Notes: generated from the sequence alone by a model not told the origin. A stretch of DNA of 64,000 nucleotides from Arctopsyche grandis (GCF_051622035.1 NC_135357.1:13847001-13911000); one strand, 5' to 3'. Counted from the stretch's first letter, positions 11,222 through 24,300 are shown. Numbers and translations: made by a program.

Positions 11222-12066
11222 AGATGAGTTTCTTGCAGAAATATTTCAAGTGCAAAGTGAGAAGATTACTGGACGGATGGAAAGATGCCATAACAATAGG
11301 CAGCAGAAAGATTTCCAATGAAAATTCGCAGACGGCATGACGTTAGTGGCCAGCAATGAGGAGGAAATAGCAGAACTACTTAGTAGAATAGAAATAGAGA
11401 GTAAGCACCTGGGTTTAGAGATAAACAATCCTCTTCGTTAATAGATTCGAGTCTCTCATAAAGTCCAATGTTTTAAAATATTAGGACGAAATGGACGAGT
11501 TTATTTACCTAAGGTGCCTTGATCTTAAGAGAAGGAGGATGCCAATCAGAAATCTGCAGACGAATATGAATGGCAAAAGCGGCGATCATCAACCTGACAA
11601 AGGTATGGAAAAACCGTTCTATGAGGAAAAACGAAGTCCGTTAAGGTTGATTTCTGGTGTTTTTCATTGCATTATATGGAGTCGAGACATGGTCGCTAAA
11701 AAGGAAAAAGGGACATGTTAGATGCCTTTGAAACGTGGTGCTGGTGGTGGACCGCAAGATGAACGAACATCCTCATCCTCAAAGAGCTGGCAGATTCAGA
11801 GAAACTCCACAAAATGTAGAAAAACGATTCTCCCATACTTTGGCCATATTCCAGGAAGAATGTGGAGTTTAGAGAAGCTGGTAATCACCGGAACACTAGA
11901 GGGAAGGCGAGCGAAAGCACAATCTCCCACAAGATGGTCAGATCAAATCAAAGAACTGACAGAATGCAAACTTGGCACAGGACCGGGAGGAGTGGTGGTG
12001 GATAGTCCACCAGATCCTAGAAGACAGGAAATGACGACGATTTTCAGCATTGATCAAGACGTGTAA
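11222..12066 (+). mobile_element. LINE remnant, RTE-like endonuclease/reverse transcriptase 3' part
   Basis: Successive frames show the end of a reverse transcriptase. One has FADGMTLVASNEEEIAELL, where active elements have FADD, so a catalytic Asp is lost. Then come DEFIYLR and TKVWKN, and a C-terminal part with CRKTILPYFGHI and SPTRWSDQIKELTEC. The last frame runs 11722-12066 and ends DQDV-stop. Several frame changes and stops (at least three) separate the parts, so it is dead. It resembles insect endonuclease-reverse transcriptase LINEs; the clade is uncertain. It lies between two convergent host genes. Confidence 0.75.
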
Positions 12067-13195
12067 GAAGAATGTATGACTAATATTTTCAGAAAAATTT
12101 TTTAGGCATTATTTTGCCTAAAAAATACGAATAAATTACTGATTCTTCCCTTTGAGGACATATCATGGATTTGACTAAATGGGAGAAAATGCTATTTTTT
12201 TTGACACAAGAGTGGGAACATATTTAATTCCCTGCCTGGATACGTAAGTCCTAAGATCACTGAGGCATTCTTGCAGAGTGTAAAAAGTAAGTAGGTTGCA
12301 TACTCTATTAAATTTTATTTTTCTGTTCCAATACAACCTGATATTTTGAAACTGCAGCAATCCACATAATTTTTTTATGTATATAATTGTTGTATTGAGC
12401 ATATAAGTGTTTTAGCATTGAATTACTTGAAAAACATGATAATTTTTTATGTAACCATTGACAGGTACAAGAGTCTCTCATTATAATCATGTCTGCTCAT
12501 ATGTATACATATTATACAAACACAAATTATACAGAACTTTTTATTCAATTTTGACGTTAATTATATTAAAAAATAAATAAATAAGATAATGTTTGTTATA
12601 TTTCATTTTTGTTTGACAAGGTTTTTTAGCATTTGTGTGAAAATTTTTAACTATTCAAATATATATACATACATATGTACATAAATTAAAATAAAATAAA
12701 ACACTTTTTGAACATTATAAAAGTTCTGTATACATACATATATAATATATACTTTCACATATAATTTTTGATTACAAAAATACCCACAAATCTCTTTACA
12801 TATTAAAATATATTGGTATGTACCAATTTATCATATAAAATTACAAATTCACTATCACAAGAATTTGATACATATATTTTCAATTGCCAATATTTACAAT
12901 TTTCCTTTTCATTTACTGTTTTCATTTTAACGAATAAAATCACTGGGATGATAATGTAATGCACTTTTTTGCATACAAATACAAAATACACAAAACTATC
13001 TAAAAAAAATGGATAGTAAATAATTCTAAATTTATTATTGCTTATTTGAAGGTTAAATGGTATATTATACTATTTCATAAAATGCACTATAAAAAAATTA
13101 ATAAATTAGCAATTTAAAAATTCATATTGATTGCAGTTTTAATAACATCATTTTATACACCAAATCATATTCTCTCACAGTATATATATATCTAT
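12067..13195. other. Intergenic AT-rich DNA, nothing recognised
   Basis: AT-rich sequence with CATACATATGTACATA-type microsatellite patches near 12660 and 12730. No gene or element recognised. Confidence 0.5.
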
Positions 13196-13648
13196 CGGTC
13201 TCCGTGATTTGACAGAATGTTAAATTACAGAAAACGCAAATATCGGAATGCAAAGATCGAAAGATCTTAAGTCGAAAGATCAAAAAAAAATGGTGCATGG
13301 TAAATGGTACATACTCACTTAATTTGCGCGAGCAGGATACAACAGGAACAAGAGGAACATGCTTTTCCTCCCGTGTTAATGTGCGCGCGCAGAATACGGG
13401 AGGAAAAGCATGTTCCTCTTGTTCCTGTTGTATCCTGCTCGCGCAAATTAAGTGAGTATGTACGTGAGTATGTACCAATTACCATTTACTATGAGTATGT
13501 GAGTATGTGAGTATGTATGTGAGTATGTACAATTACCATGCACCAATTTTTTTTTGATCTTTCGACTTAAGATCTTTCGATTTTCGATCTTTGCATTCTG
13601 ATATTTGCGTTTTCTGTAATTTAACATTCTGTCAAGTCACGTAGACCC
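13196..13648. mobile_element. hAT-type foldback MITE, complete copy
   Basis: 453 bp flanked by a perfect 8-bp duplication ATATCTAT (13188-13195 and 13649-13656). Terminal inverted repeats GGTCTCCGTGATTTGACAG / GGTCTACGTGACTTGACAG lead into arms with CTTAAGATCTTTCG. A central palindrome (about 13318-13450) contains GATACAACAGGAACAAGAGG and its inverse. The 8-bp duplication suggests hAT mobilisation. Relatives lie at 23188-23368, 35626-35934 and 42817-43214. Confidence 0.85.
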
Positions 13649-14509
13649 ATATCTATATATTCGATTAGCTAATTCATCGACACACTGAGAATTCAATCTT
13701 GATTTTACTTTATCAATTATTCACTTTTTACTGTCTTTATAAATTATTATTTTTATATGAGTAGTTAAAAACATTCATATTATGAGACTACATATATACG
13801 TACAATTAAGAATAAATCAAATTTCCTTTTTTTTAAACAGTATGTACTTAAAAAGAACTATCCATTTATCAAAATAAAGTAATTGTAAACTCATTTATTT
13901 GTTATATCGTTATTTTTTTAAAAACAACTCTCGACTACATAAAATCCAGTTTCTATAAGGGATTCACTAAAATAGCCGATTTGTATACATTTAAAATATG
14001 TACAAATTGGTTAAATTAAACTAAATATTACTTGATCTGTTTCTTTTATGTTTGTATGAGAGATACAAAAGAACATTCTTATGACAAAGATTCGTCACAG
14101 AACAGACTAATAAGCACATAAATAAGCGTCATCCAATACAGTTAATTCAGCAAATAAATTCTAACCAACGAAGGCTCACAGAAGTCATACAAAAATTTCA
14201 TGTTGGGAAACACAAATGTCACGAAAGTATGTATATGTCGAGGCAACCTTTTTTATTATATATTATGCGAGAATTCATGCAAATGACTAACATTCGTATA
14301 TGCTTCATACTCATACACAATGTTAAAAGAATCATTAATCGTATAGTGATGATTTTCTGGTATGTTAATTACATGTTTGTTAATCTCATTATAATCTAAT
14401 ATGATATATAAAATTGCACTTCCGTGATATTGAATAAATCTTAATCATTATTATTTTAAACTTAACAATATAGTGACTGTAACTCAATAAGGAGTATTGA
14501 AAATAAAAT

Positions 14510-14515
14510 TTTATT
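14510..14515 (-). promoter_or_regulatory. Candidate poly(A) signal of the PH-PDZ gene
   Basis: TTTATT on the plus strand (AATAAA on the gene strand), 125 bases beyond the stop codon of the PH-PDZ-PDZ gene. Confidence 0.3.
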
Positions 14516-14639
14516 AAGTTAAATAATTGTAGATAAATAAATAAGTATATTTTTTATATAAAATTAGTATTTCAAAAATTTAGATGAATGGAAATTTTTT
14601 TAAGTGTGAATGTAATAAAAAGTACACGTAATATATGCA

Positions 14640-17600
14640 TCACTGTACAATATAGTCTTTATGACTTCTAATACTTCGCAAAGAGGCTTTCAACAAAGCA
14701 ACGAATTCCGTAGGCTGAACAAGAATAGACACATCTCTTCCGATGGCATTCAAACGGTCCCGTACTTGTGTGTCACCCTTGATAAAAACAGATGAATTTA
14801 TTTATAAATATATACTTTTCAATACAATTAAACGAATTACGAAAATCATAATAAAGATATATCTTACTTTTTTCATTAATAAATTTAACGGTCTTCCATT
14901 AACTTCAGTTATAGTTCCGATAGGCATAACACCAGCCTGAGCTGCAGGACTTCCAGGTGCAATTCCTACAACCTCTGCCGACTCCATTATGAGGCCTACA
15001 GTACATTTGAACACATGTCAAATTGAATTTTAAAAAAAGTTAAAACATTCAAGAACAAAACTTACCAAGATCTTGAGTGTCGGAATCTTTTTTTAGTGTA
15101 TAAACACGACCATGTGGTAATCTTTTAATAACAAGTTCAACCTAAAAGAAAAATTATTGATAAGTCGTACATTATATTAATAATTTTAAAATTCATCAGT
15201 CTAATGTGCATACATAGTATAAGCCTGAAGAAGTATCTTTAAGAGCATGTTTAGCTTGTTTGACACTAGTTATAGGAACACCTCCAACTGTTGCTATTCG
15301 GTCTCCAATATGTAAAGCATTATACAAAAGAGGGTGTGTTCGCTGTTTCCATCCACATACCCTACATTCAGAAATAGTCGACAGTAATTATTATTGCAGT
15401 TATCAAAAATAAAAATATGAATTGAAGTACTAAACACTTCACATACCAGACAGTGCCGTAGGCATCGGCCAATGCCATAGCTTCTCCGGGACAATCCCCA
15501 GTTCGTAAACGAAGACGAACTCCCCCGAGGTGTGCCATTTCTCCACGCAAGCGTGCAACCTGTTGTTCTCTTAAGCTCTTAGGTCTTAATAACATGAGAG
15601 CATTACCTAAAATATATGAAGTAATGCATTAAAAAACATTAAAAGTAATATTGGTTTCCATTACCAAACAAAATTATTACCATTAGTATTGTTATTTGAA
15701 GAATTATTAGCAGCTTCAACCAGATTACAAGAACCATCATCTTAAATTAAAAATACACACATGTATTAACCTTTATTTGAATAAAGAATACTGTTATTTA
15801 AATATATACTGTGAAAAAAACAAAAACCTGATGTTGTATGACTTTCACTGAGTGAACTACTTCGACGTCTAGTCTGTCTTTCTTCACCCGTTGAACTATC
15901 ACTCAAAACATTTTGCGAATTAGAACTATTATTGAGACCTGGACGAGATCGATGAGCCTACAAAACCATCGAAATGTAAATAAAACACAATACTGAATCA
16001 TCATAAACTATTTACACGTTACTTTTTCACACCTTTAGTTCTGCTGCAGTTTTCACTATGGGTAAAATTGTTCTATCATTATGCTCCGACCAATTTCTTC
16101 GTAGTGATGACTCCACTCGCATTACTTGTTTTAATTCGAGTGGTTTACCGTGCATAGCATCTTTGCCATTGTTGGCCTTATCATCAGTGGCTTTGCTAAA
16201 GAGATTGTTGAACTTTGTAGTGAAAGCACCATTCTTTCTTTCTAGACTAGGTTTCGCCTCTGACGACGAAGTACCAGGTGGAGGATCTAATTCAACATAT
16301 GAATAAAATTGACTATTTTTTAAGAGAGGCATCCTCGAAGAATGGGCCTGACTCATATTTCGAAATTTAGAAACAATATTCAGTTCAGTGAGACCACGAG
16401 TAAATAGTCCATGTTTACCAATTTTCGTAGATTGGAGTGCCTTCTCTTGGGAGAAATCTTCATTTTTCTTAGAAACAACTTGTGGTCTATATTCTGATAA
16501 ATTGATTTCTTGGATTGCTATAGGTCCTCTTGAACTTTGATTAATATTAGTATCATTAATTCCACCCGGTATTTCCCGATTATGTACACTATCGGCAATA
16601 ATTTGCGTTTTAGAAGAACTTCCTGCTTCGTTTACATTGGAACTTTCAATCGCTTCATTTTTCCAAGAGAGAAATTCATAATTATGCGGATTCGATTCAT
16701 TTCTTGATGTTTTATTTGATTTTGCAGACTTTTCTAAGGCTGTTACTCTCAGCTGATCCTCACTACTACATCTTTGTTCCAAATTATTTTCTGATACAAC
16801 TTTAGCACCCTTGGAGACCATAAAAGGAGTGAACACACTTTCATAAAACTGATCACTTTTCGCAACCACAGGTGTTGAATTGACTATGTCAATCGTTGAA
16901 GTATTATTTTCAAATTGTCTTGGAGTATTTGGAAGAGAAGACACATTTTTAAGTTTCACAGAATTCATAGAGTGCACAAAATTCTGATCAAATGAGAACT
17001 TATGATTATTTGACGCGCCATGTTCAATCTCAAGTACAGTAGTGTTTGTTAATTTTTGCATGCTGTTGGCAAGGTCTTTTGGGGACACAGATGGCGATGG
17101 GGTAATCACACTTCTTTCATCACAAATATTTGCCTGAAAGCTGTTTAGAGGAGAAAGTCTGCTTGAAGAAGTGGATTGATTCTTAATAGATTTATCATTT
17201 ACAACACATAATTTACTGGTATTCGAAATTTTGTTGTTTTCGTTTTTAACTCCAACGGCTATACTATGTTTAATATGACCATATTCAGATCCAATAGATA
17301 ATAAATAATCCGAAGTATCATTGTTTTCATTGCTATTCTTAATCTGCACTTTTTCATCGGTGGCATTGCGCAATTTACTGCGAGATTTCAAATCTATGTC
17401 GTCTTTTAGCACTGGTAATTTGTTAAAAGAATTACATTGAGAATTTGTAGAGACATTCACATAACTACTGTCCGATTGGTTTTTGCTTTTTTCTAAACTG
17501 TGGTTCGTTTTTGGATCAATTTTTATTAATCCCTCGTTAATAATGACATGATTTAAAACAGATCCATCGTTTTCTCTCAAATCGTTAGATACGGCAATTA

Positions 17601-20068
17601 TAGTTACATTAGAAGTGCAAGGAATAGATTTTTGTTCTTTAAAATCCTTTTGTTCAGATATATTCAGATTAGTTTGATATTCCGGAATTGGTATTATGTT
17701 TTGAACAACCCTATTCCTAAAATAATTAATCACGTAAATAAAATATTTTAATTTTAGAATATAAATATGAATTTGTATTGGGCGCAGTGATAGTTTAACA
17801 CAAATGCAGAAAGCGCATTTGGAAACAAGGTCATACAGAATCGTGTTGCATAGTGCTCTGACACATGCAAGTAAAACTGTGCGATTAATACAAAAATAGA
17901 AAATTTCAACAGACCACGCCTAAATATAGTTTCATAAATTACCTCTCTACTAATCGAGTTGCTTCGTGAATTTTTGTAGATTTGGAGAGATCTGATGCAG
18001 ATTCTTCAATATAAGTATCGTTTTTAATGGTTTGATTTTCGTTTGGAAGGTTCAGTTGAGTTGCATCGGTCAGCATACCTATAAATAACATTTTTTTTAT
18101 TTAAAGAAATAAAACGTCAATATTTAGAATATGTTATATGTATAATAAATGTACCATTATCACAACTTTTGAAAATGATCGTCCTTGGACTAACTGCAGG
18201 TTTCAATTTACTGGGAACTCCTATGGATGAATGATTTAAACTTTTTTGAGCACTAATATTTTTTACTTTTTCTAGAGCGTTTGATGGTAATGGTTCTATA
18301 AGGCTTTGTTTAAATTTTTCAAATTTAGCATGTTTAGCTTTTAAATCAACCTAAAATTACATGAATATTTCTTTTAAAAAAATCAAATAAAAAAATCGGT
18401 TTTATGTCATTTATTCATATATATATATATTTACCTGTGAATATTTAACTTTAGGATCCTTGCTATCGGTGATAATAACATTACTATAATTGGTCGAAGT
18501 AGAAGGAACCGTAGTACTATCTTCTACATCAAATTCAGTAAAGAATTCTTTATCAGATTCAGATTTCATTCTGTGTTCCAGGACGGAATCGATTAAACAT
18601 ATATTCATTCCAGATACATTAGCTACACTGGATGTAAATTCGGAACTTTTGTGATTTAATAATTCGTCCCACGTGATGTTGGCATCGTCATTGTTAAATT
18701 GAATACTACTGCTAGCTGCCTCACAATTTTTTAGATTACTTTTACTATTCGAAAATTCATTATTAAATGCTAATCCAGAAAAGTCCATTTCAACTTTGGA
18801 TATTGAATCATCAACTAATTTCTGAGAACTGACTATATTAATAATTTTATTAGAATCAATACCAGACGTAGAAGGACCGTTTTCTATTTCTGACATTTCT
18901 GCACGATCAGTCAATCTTGTAGAATATTTCATATCACTTTGATGTGAAGTACTCGGTCCTGTTTTTGACAATACATGTAAGCAATCGGTCTTACTTGAAG
19001 AACTTTGGAATTCAATTTTTTGATTTTTAGATTTCGAAGTTGGCTTATCATTTTTATTGACAAAATTATTGACGGAATTTACATAAGCATCTTCCATATT
19101 CTGATTATGTGTAAGTAGTTTGGGAGATGAGGGCACAATTCTATTTGCAAGTGAATTTTCCGCAGCATCTGAACTGGAACTTTCAACCGAATGAAGTGGT
19201 CCTTCATTTGATTCTGGCGTTGAAGATATGTTATCAGTTACAATGCACAAATCATCAATTTGACCTAAATTAGATAAAGCGCCATTTGATCTCGACGATG
19301 GAGATTCATTTAAAGTTCCATTATTACTGTTCGATTCATCACAAATAGTGACTGATTCATTGGACGGTCCTGGTAAAGGTCGGATTGAAGGTTCAGTACC
19401 CGGAACACGTATTATAGGTCCAGGTGGAGGTGCTGGTAATGGTGATGTAGGATCTCGAGTGGGTGCTCTCGGTCTTACTTGTTCGGGCGCTTTTGAATAA
19501 ACATTTTCTTTAGGAGAAAGAATTTTCATCTCGCGTAATTTATTTCTCAAAGTATCTACCCAATCTTGCATCGAATCCCTGAAAAATTGCAAGTATACCA
19601 ATTAACGAACAAAAATAAAGTAAAAAGCCATATAAAATAAAAATCATACCATGATGGTGCAATTAGTCTTATAGCACCATCTTGCAATGCTACAACAAAT
19701 TCATATTCAGCATGAGGTCTAGCAGGACCTACACTACCAGAAACATGAATAGCACGAGATAATGGAGCTCTCCATCTCGGCATATGTGATGCGGCTACTC
19801 CACCAGCTTCCGAATATCCCTCCAAAAATGGCTCAACATCGCCATGCACACAAAATACTGTCCACCATCTCTCGATAGTCACCTTCTGACATCACATTAT
19901 AAATTGATTTAGCAATTTTTCCTAATTTGAAATAAAATAAAAGGAAAACAAAATAAATACCTTTTGACCGAGAAGTTTATTATTACTATTAGGGGGTATT
20001 CTTTTAAGCCACGCATTTTTATGTATCTCCCTGAAGGAGGCAATTTGGCCTCCTTCGGCTTGCATCAT
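14640..20068 (-). CDS. PH-domain and tandem-PDZ scaffold protein
   Basis: Exons, 5' to 3' on the minus strand: 20068-19961, 19885-19650, 19578-18435, 18350-18155, 18078-17943, 17716-16033, 15957-15828, 15740-15681, 15606-15447, 15361-15214, 15141-15066, 14995-14868, 14777-14640. They join into one frame of 1447 codons plus TGA. Residues ~16-140 form a PH domain: HKNAWLKR, ERWWTVFCVHGD and a last helix DWVDTLRNKLREM. About 1,000 Ser/Asn-rich, presumably disordered residues follow. Two PDZ domains close the protein: ALHIGDRIATVGGVPI and GIAPGSPAAQAGVMPIGTI, with a short tail after ILVQPTEF that recalls syntenin/X11 tandem PDZ proteins. A membrane-proximal adaptor is inferred. The start is the first in-frame ATG (ATGATG) after an upstream stop. 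I do not recognise a named orthologue. Confidence 0.85.
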
Positions 20069-20621
20069 GTGAATATTGTTTTTAAATTTATTTGTTTTCT
20101 ACAAAAAATCATCAGTCTAATAATGTCACCTGAAACAGAAAAAGAAAAAATAAATAAATGCGATCAAAAAATCAAAACAAATTATCAGTTTGTTCAATTC
20201 GGGGAATACAAATCAATCGTACCAGAATGCTTTCTGTTTAAAACATCAATGACTACCCATCATAAGAAAAGCATCCAAAATATGTACACCGTGTTTGTTC
20301 AGTTGTATCAATGAAATATCCAAGTCAAATTACATCATTGTCGCAAATGATACATTCGTTTACTTTAAACAGTGTATTAAAATCTACGCAAGCTATTATA
20401 ATTATAATATAAATTGTTAACTTCTAGAGAACATTTAATGTATTTCTTTGTTACATATATAAGAATGAAAGTTTAAATAAAAAGCAAACAATTCAAAATA
20501 AACAAATTTCGACGAACACGGTTTTTAAATGAAACTTTAAACAGAAATTATATTTTGTATGATTTCCCATTCCCCCAGATAGATTTAACTGATTGGTAGA
20601 AAATTAAAACATTAACAACAA

Positions 20622-20625
<4 letters not shown>
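20069..20625. other. 5' flank of the PH-PDZ gene
   Basis: Probable 5' UTR/intron of the minus-strand gene; a possible acceptor (TTTTTTGTAG on the minus strand) lies about 36 bases before the ATG. No coding or mobile feature recognised. Confidence 0.35.

Positions 20626-20698
<73 letters not shown>
20626..20698. repeat. (TA)n microsatellite
   Basis: About 70 bases of nearly pure TA dinucleotide. Confidence 0.95.
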
Positions 20699-20708
<10 letters not shown>

Positions 20709-20904
20709 TTTGCATTGTCAATACGACCAAATTCTTGGAAACATGAATTTGAAAATCATTACTAGAATTTCATATGTATGTATACATAACTTTTAATTAT
20801 TTGATTTACATCACTTCACAATGAAAATTAGTTATATATATATGTATAACCATAGATGAGGTATAGTTTATATAATTTTTTTTTAATATCCATACTGCAT
20901 GCCA

Positions 20905-21360
20905 TATATAATATTCCGTTTGTTACAGACATTACTAACAAACTAACCAGTATATTCTATGACAGAATCACTAATAACCATACTAACACACTTGTGAAGA
21001 GTCTCGGTGATTACAACAAAATGTCTATACCCTTCAGGTATATAAACACAGATTACCTAAACACAATCTGCTTTAGGTCATCGACTTTAGTGAGTCTTTA
21101 ATTAATATTATGTATTAGATGTATTATGAGCATTTATAAGGATTGTAAATAGGTTTTTGAGCTATTTTTCCTATTATGTTGTAGATTAACATTAGAATAA
21201 TATAATACTATGATTACTAACCAAATTAAATTAAACTGTAAAATAGAAAATGATCAGTAGATGAGCAGCTATTAAAATATATATAAGATGTATTGTGAAC
21301 ATAATTTCGTAATAATAAAAAGAATTTAAAAATCAAAAAAAATATATAAAAATTTCTAGC
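20905..21360 (+). mobile_element. Probable jockey-like LINE 3' end, 5'-truncated
   Basis: A frame ending at 21101 contains LTSIFYDRI, HTNTLVKSLGDY and a final LVSL, resembling the extreme C-terminus of jockey-clade reverse transcriptases. About 250 bases of AT-rich 3' UTR and an A-rich tail follow. The match is short, so the assignment is tentative. Confidence 0.35.
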
Positions 21361-21609
21361 CCCAGATTTTACAAAGCCCATATGGGGATTTTAGCGTATC
21401 ATACATGGCAACTTTTATTACGTGGGAGAAGTATACCAGCATTGCTGAGTATTCTTTTAATTGACATAAATAAACATAAAAGAAAAATGTACAAATTTGG
21501 CCGTTGCACAAATATGTAGTGAAGCAATTTGGTCGGGAACAACGAAATACATCAAAAAGGAAAAGCTAAAGAATAGAATTGAACACCTAGTCCTAGTGAA
21601 AAAGTACAG
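21361..21609. other. Flank of the GC-rich island
   Basis: Ordinary AT-rich sequence leading into the GC-rich block; no feature recognised. Confidence 0.4.
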
Positions 21610-21880
21610 ATGGTACGAACCTTGGCAGGTGAAAGGTGGGTGGTGGAACCTTCGAAGTGGTGGGAAGCAAAAGGGGCTCACGGGGCGGAGGCGGAGGCGG
21701 AGGCGGAGGCGGGGGCGGAGGCGGGGGGCGAAGTGGGGCGGCGGAGGGCGGAGGCGCGCCGCGGGGGCGAAGCGGGCCGAGGGCGGGGGCGGGGGGCGGG
21801 GGCGGGGGCGGTGGGCGGCCCCCGTCGCCGCGCTAGACAGCTCGCCCCTTGGCCACAACACACACAACACATGCGACCAC
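21610..21880. promoter_or_regulatory. GC-rich island with (GGAGGC)n, candidate promoter or 5' exon
   Basis: About 200 bases of GGCGGAGGCGGAGGC-type sequence with many CpGs, in AT-rich surroundings. It lies ~1.6 kb upstream of the PH-PDZ start codon and ~5.9 kb upstream of the divergent PDZ-RING gene. The long frames across it are low-complexity Gly/Arg or Pro/Arg and look like artefacts of composition. A promoter or untranslated first exon is inferred from composition and position only. Confidence 0.35.
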
Positions 21881-22188
21881 ACACCAAACTGTCACTCTCT
21901 TCTCACTTGTCACTTCTCACTTCTCAGTTTCTCACTCATCACTAATTCCACGTTTTTTGATAATCACACGTTTGAATATAAATCAATAAAATACACACAT
22001 GCAAATGCGATTAATATACTTGAAACATATTACGGTTTTCAGGAAATAAGATATACTACATAGTTTGACAAACTAGTGATTCTGTCACCTTTTGAAAACT
22101 CTGTAACAATAAACTTCATACGATTATGGCTGTGGAATCCAACTTTGTTGAAAAGAGGAAGTAGAGACTTTAGGCTTCATAGCGAAAT

Positions 22189-22678
22189 TAGCCAGCAGTT
22201 TGGCTTAGTGATAGCGTATATATTTAGCATCACTAAGGTCATAGGTTCGAGTCCTCGCCACTGCTGGTTAGATTTGGGGGTTTTGTGACTCCAAATCGAT
22301 CGTTTCTCTATCAGAGTTTGCCAATTTTATCTGATCATTGCTGAAACGGTTCCTGAAAATTGGTATTAAAATTATACACAGTAATCTGAAATCTATAGAT
22401 ATCTCTATCGACATCTCTATAATTTCGTATTTATTGTATGTATAAAAATTGTATACAAAAAAAAAAAAATCTAAAAATAATCCATAGATGTCACTATGAT
22501 TATTATTTCTGATTAATTGTTATATTCTATATATTCTGATTGTATATGTATGTATTACTGTATTTCTGATTTCTGATTGTTTATGTATTTCATTAACGTA
22601 CACCCGTCGCATTGGAGCAAATCTGTAATGGCGAGTGTGTATTGATTTGTGATAATAAAAATAAAATAAAATAAAATA
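22189..22678 (+). mobile_element. tRNA-derived SINE, full-length copy
   Basis: The head has an RNA polymerase III A box (TGGCTTAGTGA at 22201) and B box (GGTTCGAGTCC at 22244-22254). A conserved body follows (GACTCCAAATCGATCG, TTGCCAATTTTATCTGATCA, GCTGAAACGGTTC), then a 3' part ending in (AAAATA)n. The body also occurs at 5118-5560 and, with a different tail, at 62725-63138. Confidence 0.85.
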
Positions 22679-22741
22679 TGGTTGTCAAGTGACGATTGTC
22701 CACAGACAATCCTAAATAATTCTCTGAACAATAAAGCATCA

Positions 22742-23187
22742 AGGTCTGTTCATACCTAGTCAGCACGTACCGACTTCAGCAGGTATCCGGCTGTACGAAA
22801 AGTATTCTTTGGTACATTTTGTATGGGTATATTCATACCAACCGTCACGTTTACGCCACGGCAGGCTTCCAGCAGCATCCGACATTTCCTGTTCATAACT
22901 TACAGCAACATCCGTCAACGTATCGTATCCGTTTTTTTGGCCATCGTGGAATTATACACGCGAATTACGTGCCATGAGTCTGCCGCTTTGCTATTTTGGA
23001 CCAATTATCGATAGTGACAGTTGACAGCTGTTCAATCTTTCGACCTGGTTTTGGCGCAAATATTAAATTTTTTACGGAAATATTTAAAAAATTTTGTCCA
23101 TCATCCACAAGCTCCTTATACAGTGTCCAAAACTCTCCTTCGGTTTTTCTATTTTTTAACATGGGATGCACATCAAAACGCCTCCGT
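22742..23187 (-). mobile_element. PIF/Harbinger transposon 5' fragment
   Basis: On the minus strand a frame reads RRFDVHPMLKNRKTEGEFWT then LYKELVDDGQNF, resembling the conserved N-terminal region of Harbinger/ALP1-like transposases. The other side, near 22742, has a GC-richer terminal-like stretch (AGGTCTGTTCATACCTAGTC). The remaining transposase is missing and the fragment abuts a foldback MITE at 23188. Confidence 0.65.
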
Positions 23188-23368
23188 GCTTTTCCTCCCG
23201 TATTCTGCGCGCGCACATTAACACGGGAGGAAAAGCATGTTCCTCTTGTTCCTGTTGTATCCTGTTTTTTTTGATCTTTCGACTTAAGATCTTTCGATTT
23301 TCGATCTTTGCATTCTGATATTTGCGTTTTCTGTAATTTATCATTCTGTCAAATCACGGAGACCGAGT
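23188..23368. mobile_element. hAT-type foldback MITE, half copy
   Basis: Matches the right half of the 13196-13648 element: central GCGCGCGCA, GTTCCTCTTGTTCCTGTTG, arm CTTAAGATCTTTCG and terminus CAAATCACGGAGACC. The left arm is missing and the central palindrome is shortened. Confidence 0.8.
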
Positions 23369-23981
23369 ATATTGATATTGATCCTATTGTATTCCGTGCG
23401 TTGTAGCGTATTTATAGAGACATACCGCGTAATATTGACAATTATTTATTCGTAAGGGCCCTTCTATTATTATTACATTTCTCTGAGGAAGTGACAATCG
23501 TTTTTACAAGGCATATGAATTGAAATATGTGATACATTAACGCTGATTGATTTTAAATATATTGGCATCTGCTGGTAATTAACAGGAGTACCATTTAAGG
23601 CACAAAATGTACTCAGTAATGTCACAGATTTCTTATTTCTTAATTTTAAAACCCAAGTTTCCAACGACTTTGGTACAGATAACTATTGTAGTGTTTCCTT
23701 ATAAATTACATCGAATTAAATTTTTGAGAAAAGAAACTAATTTTAAATTCCACCAAATAGTATATATCGAATAGTATATATATATCAAAGACCAGACAAT
23801 GGTATATATCGAATTTATGTGCATGGAGAATACATCTATAAATATGAATAGTATATGTCATATAAAGTTAGCTTGAGAATTCTTAGTAATAATAGAAATA
23901 AATGGAGTTTGTACATAAAATTATATTGGCCCCTCATGACGTTGGGCAAACACTTTTTCATTATTCTGCATCTGCACAAGG
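23369..23981. other. Intergenic, nothing recognised
   Basis: AT-rich sequence with a short repeated TATATCGAATAGTATATAT motif near 23762-23812. No gene or element recognised. Confidence 0.45.
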
Positions 23982-24097
23982 TTAATTGTTAAGACATTCT
24001 ACTAAGCCAAGCCAATACTGGTCTCGTGTATTGTATCGGGACGCCTATTTACACGAGGACAATATTGGCTTGGCTTAGTGGAATGTCTTAAAATTAA
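23982..24097. mobile_element. Small foldback MITE
   Basis: 116 bp with 36-bp inverted arms that differ at two positions; the arms include ACTAAGCCAAGCCAATA. The loop contains the shorter inverted motif CTCGTGTA/TTACACGAG. No other copy seen in the window. Confidence 0.7.
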
Positions 24098-24164
24098 ACT
24101 CGTGTAAATGCAGTATTACCCTTTCGTGACGTTAGACGAGTTGTGATAAAAAATCGTATCTTGC

Positions 24165-24300
24165 TCTCATGCCACTGGCGGATTCAGAGGGGGCATGGAC
24201 CTAATGGCACCTACCCATCCATTTCTTTTGTCACCAAGTTGCTCCAACGTCAAGAGGGGGCATAATGAAGGAAGTTTCTTGGTATTACAATCGAACATTT
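24165..24300. mobile_element. Possible hAT terminal fragment
   Basis: CCACTGGCGGATTCAGAGG followed by GGGCATG resembles the CAGTGGCGGA-type terminus of hAT elements. No partner terminus found. Confidence 0.3.

Noticed and set aside
13122-13510. ORFs with repeated RIQQEQEEHAFPP peptide, also seen near 23200, 35800 and 43000
   Set aside because: The same peptide appears on both strands because it is read through the palindrome of a foldback MITE; not a conserved protein.
20548-20730. Ile/Tyr-rich ORF
   Set aside because: Translation of a (TA)n microsatellite.
21457-22063. Overlapping Gly/Arg and Pro/Arg ORFs up to 188 codons
   Set aside because: Caused by GGAGGC repeats; no splice context or domain supports coding.
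22201-22260. Possible tRNA gene (A and B boxes)
   Set aside because: No complete cloverleaf; the boxes belong to the SINE head.
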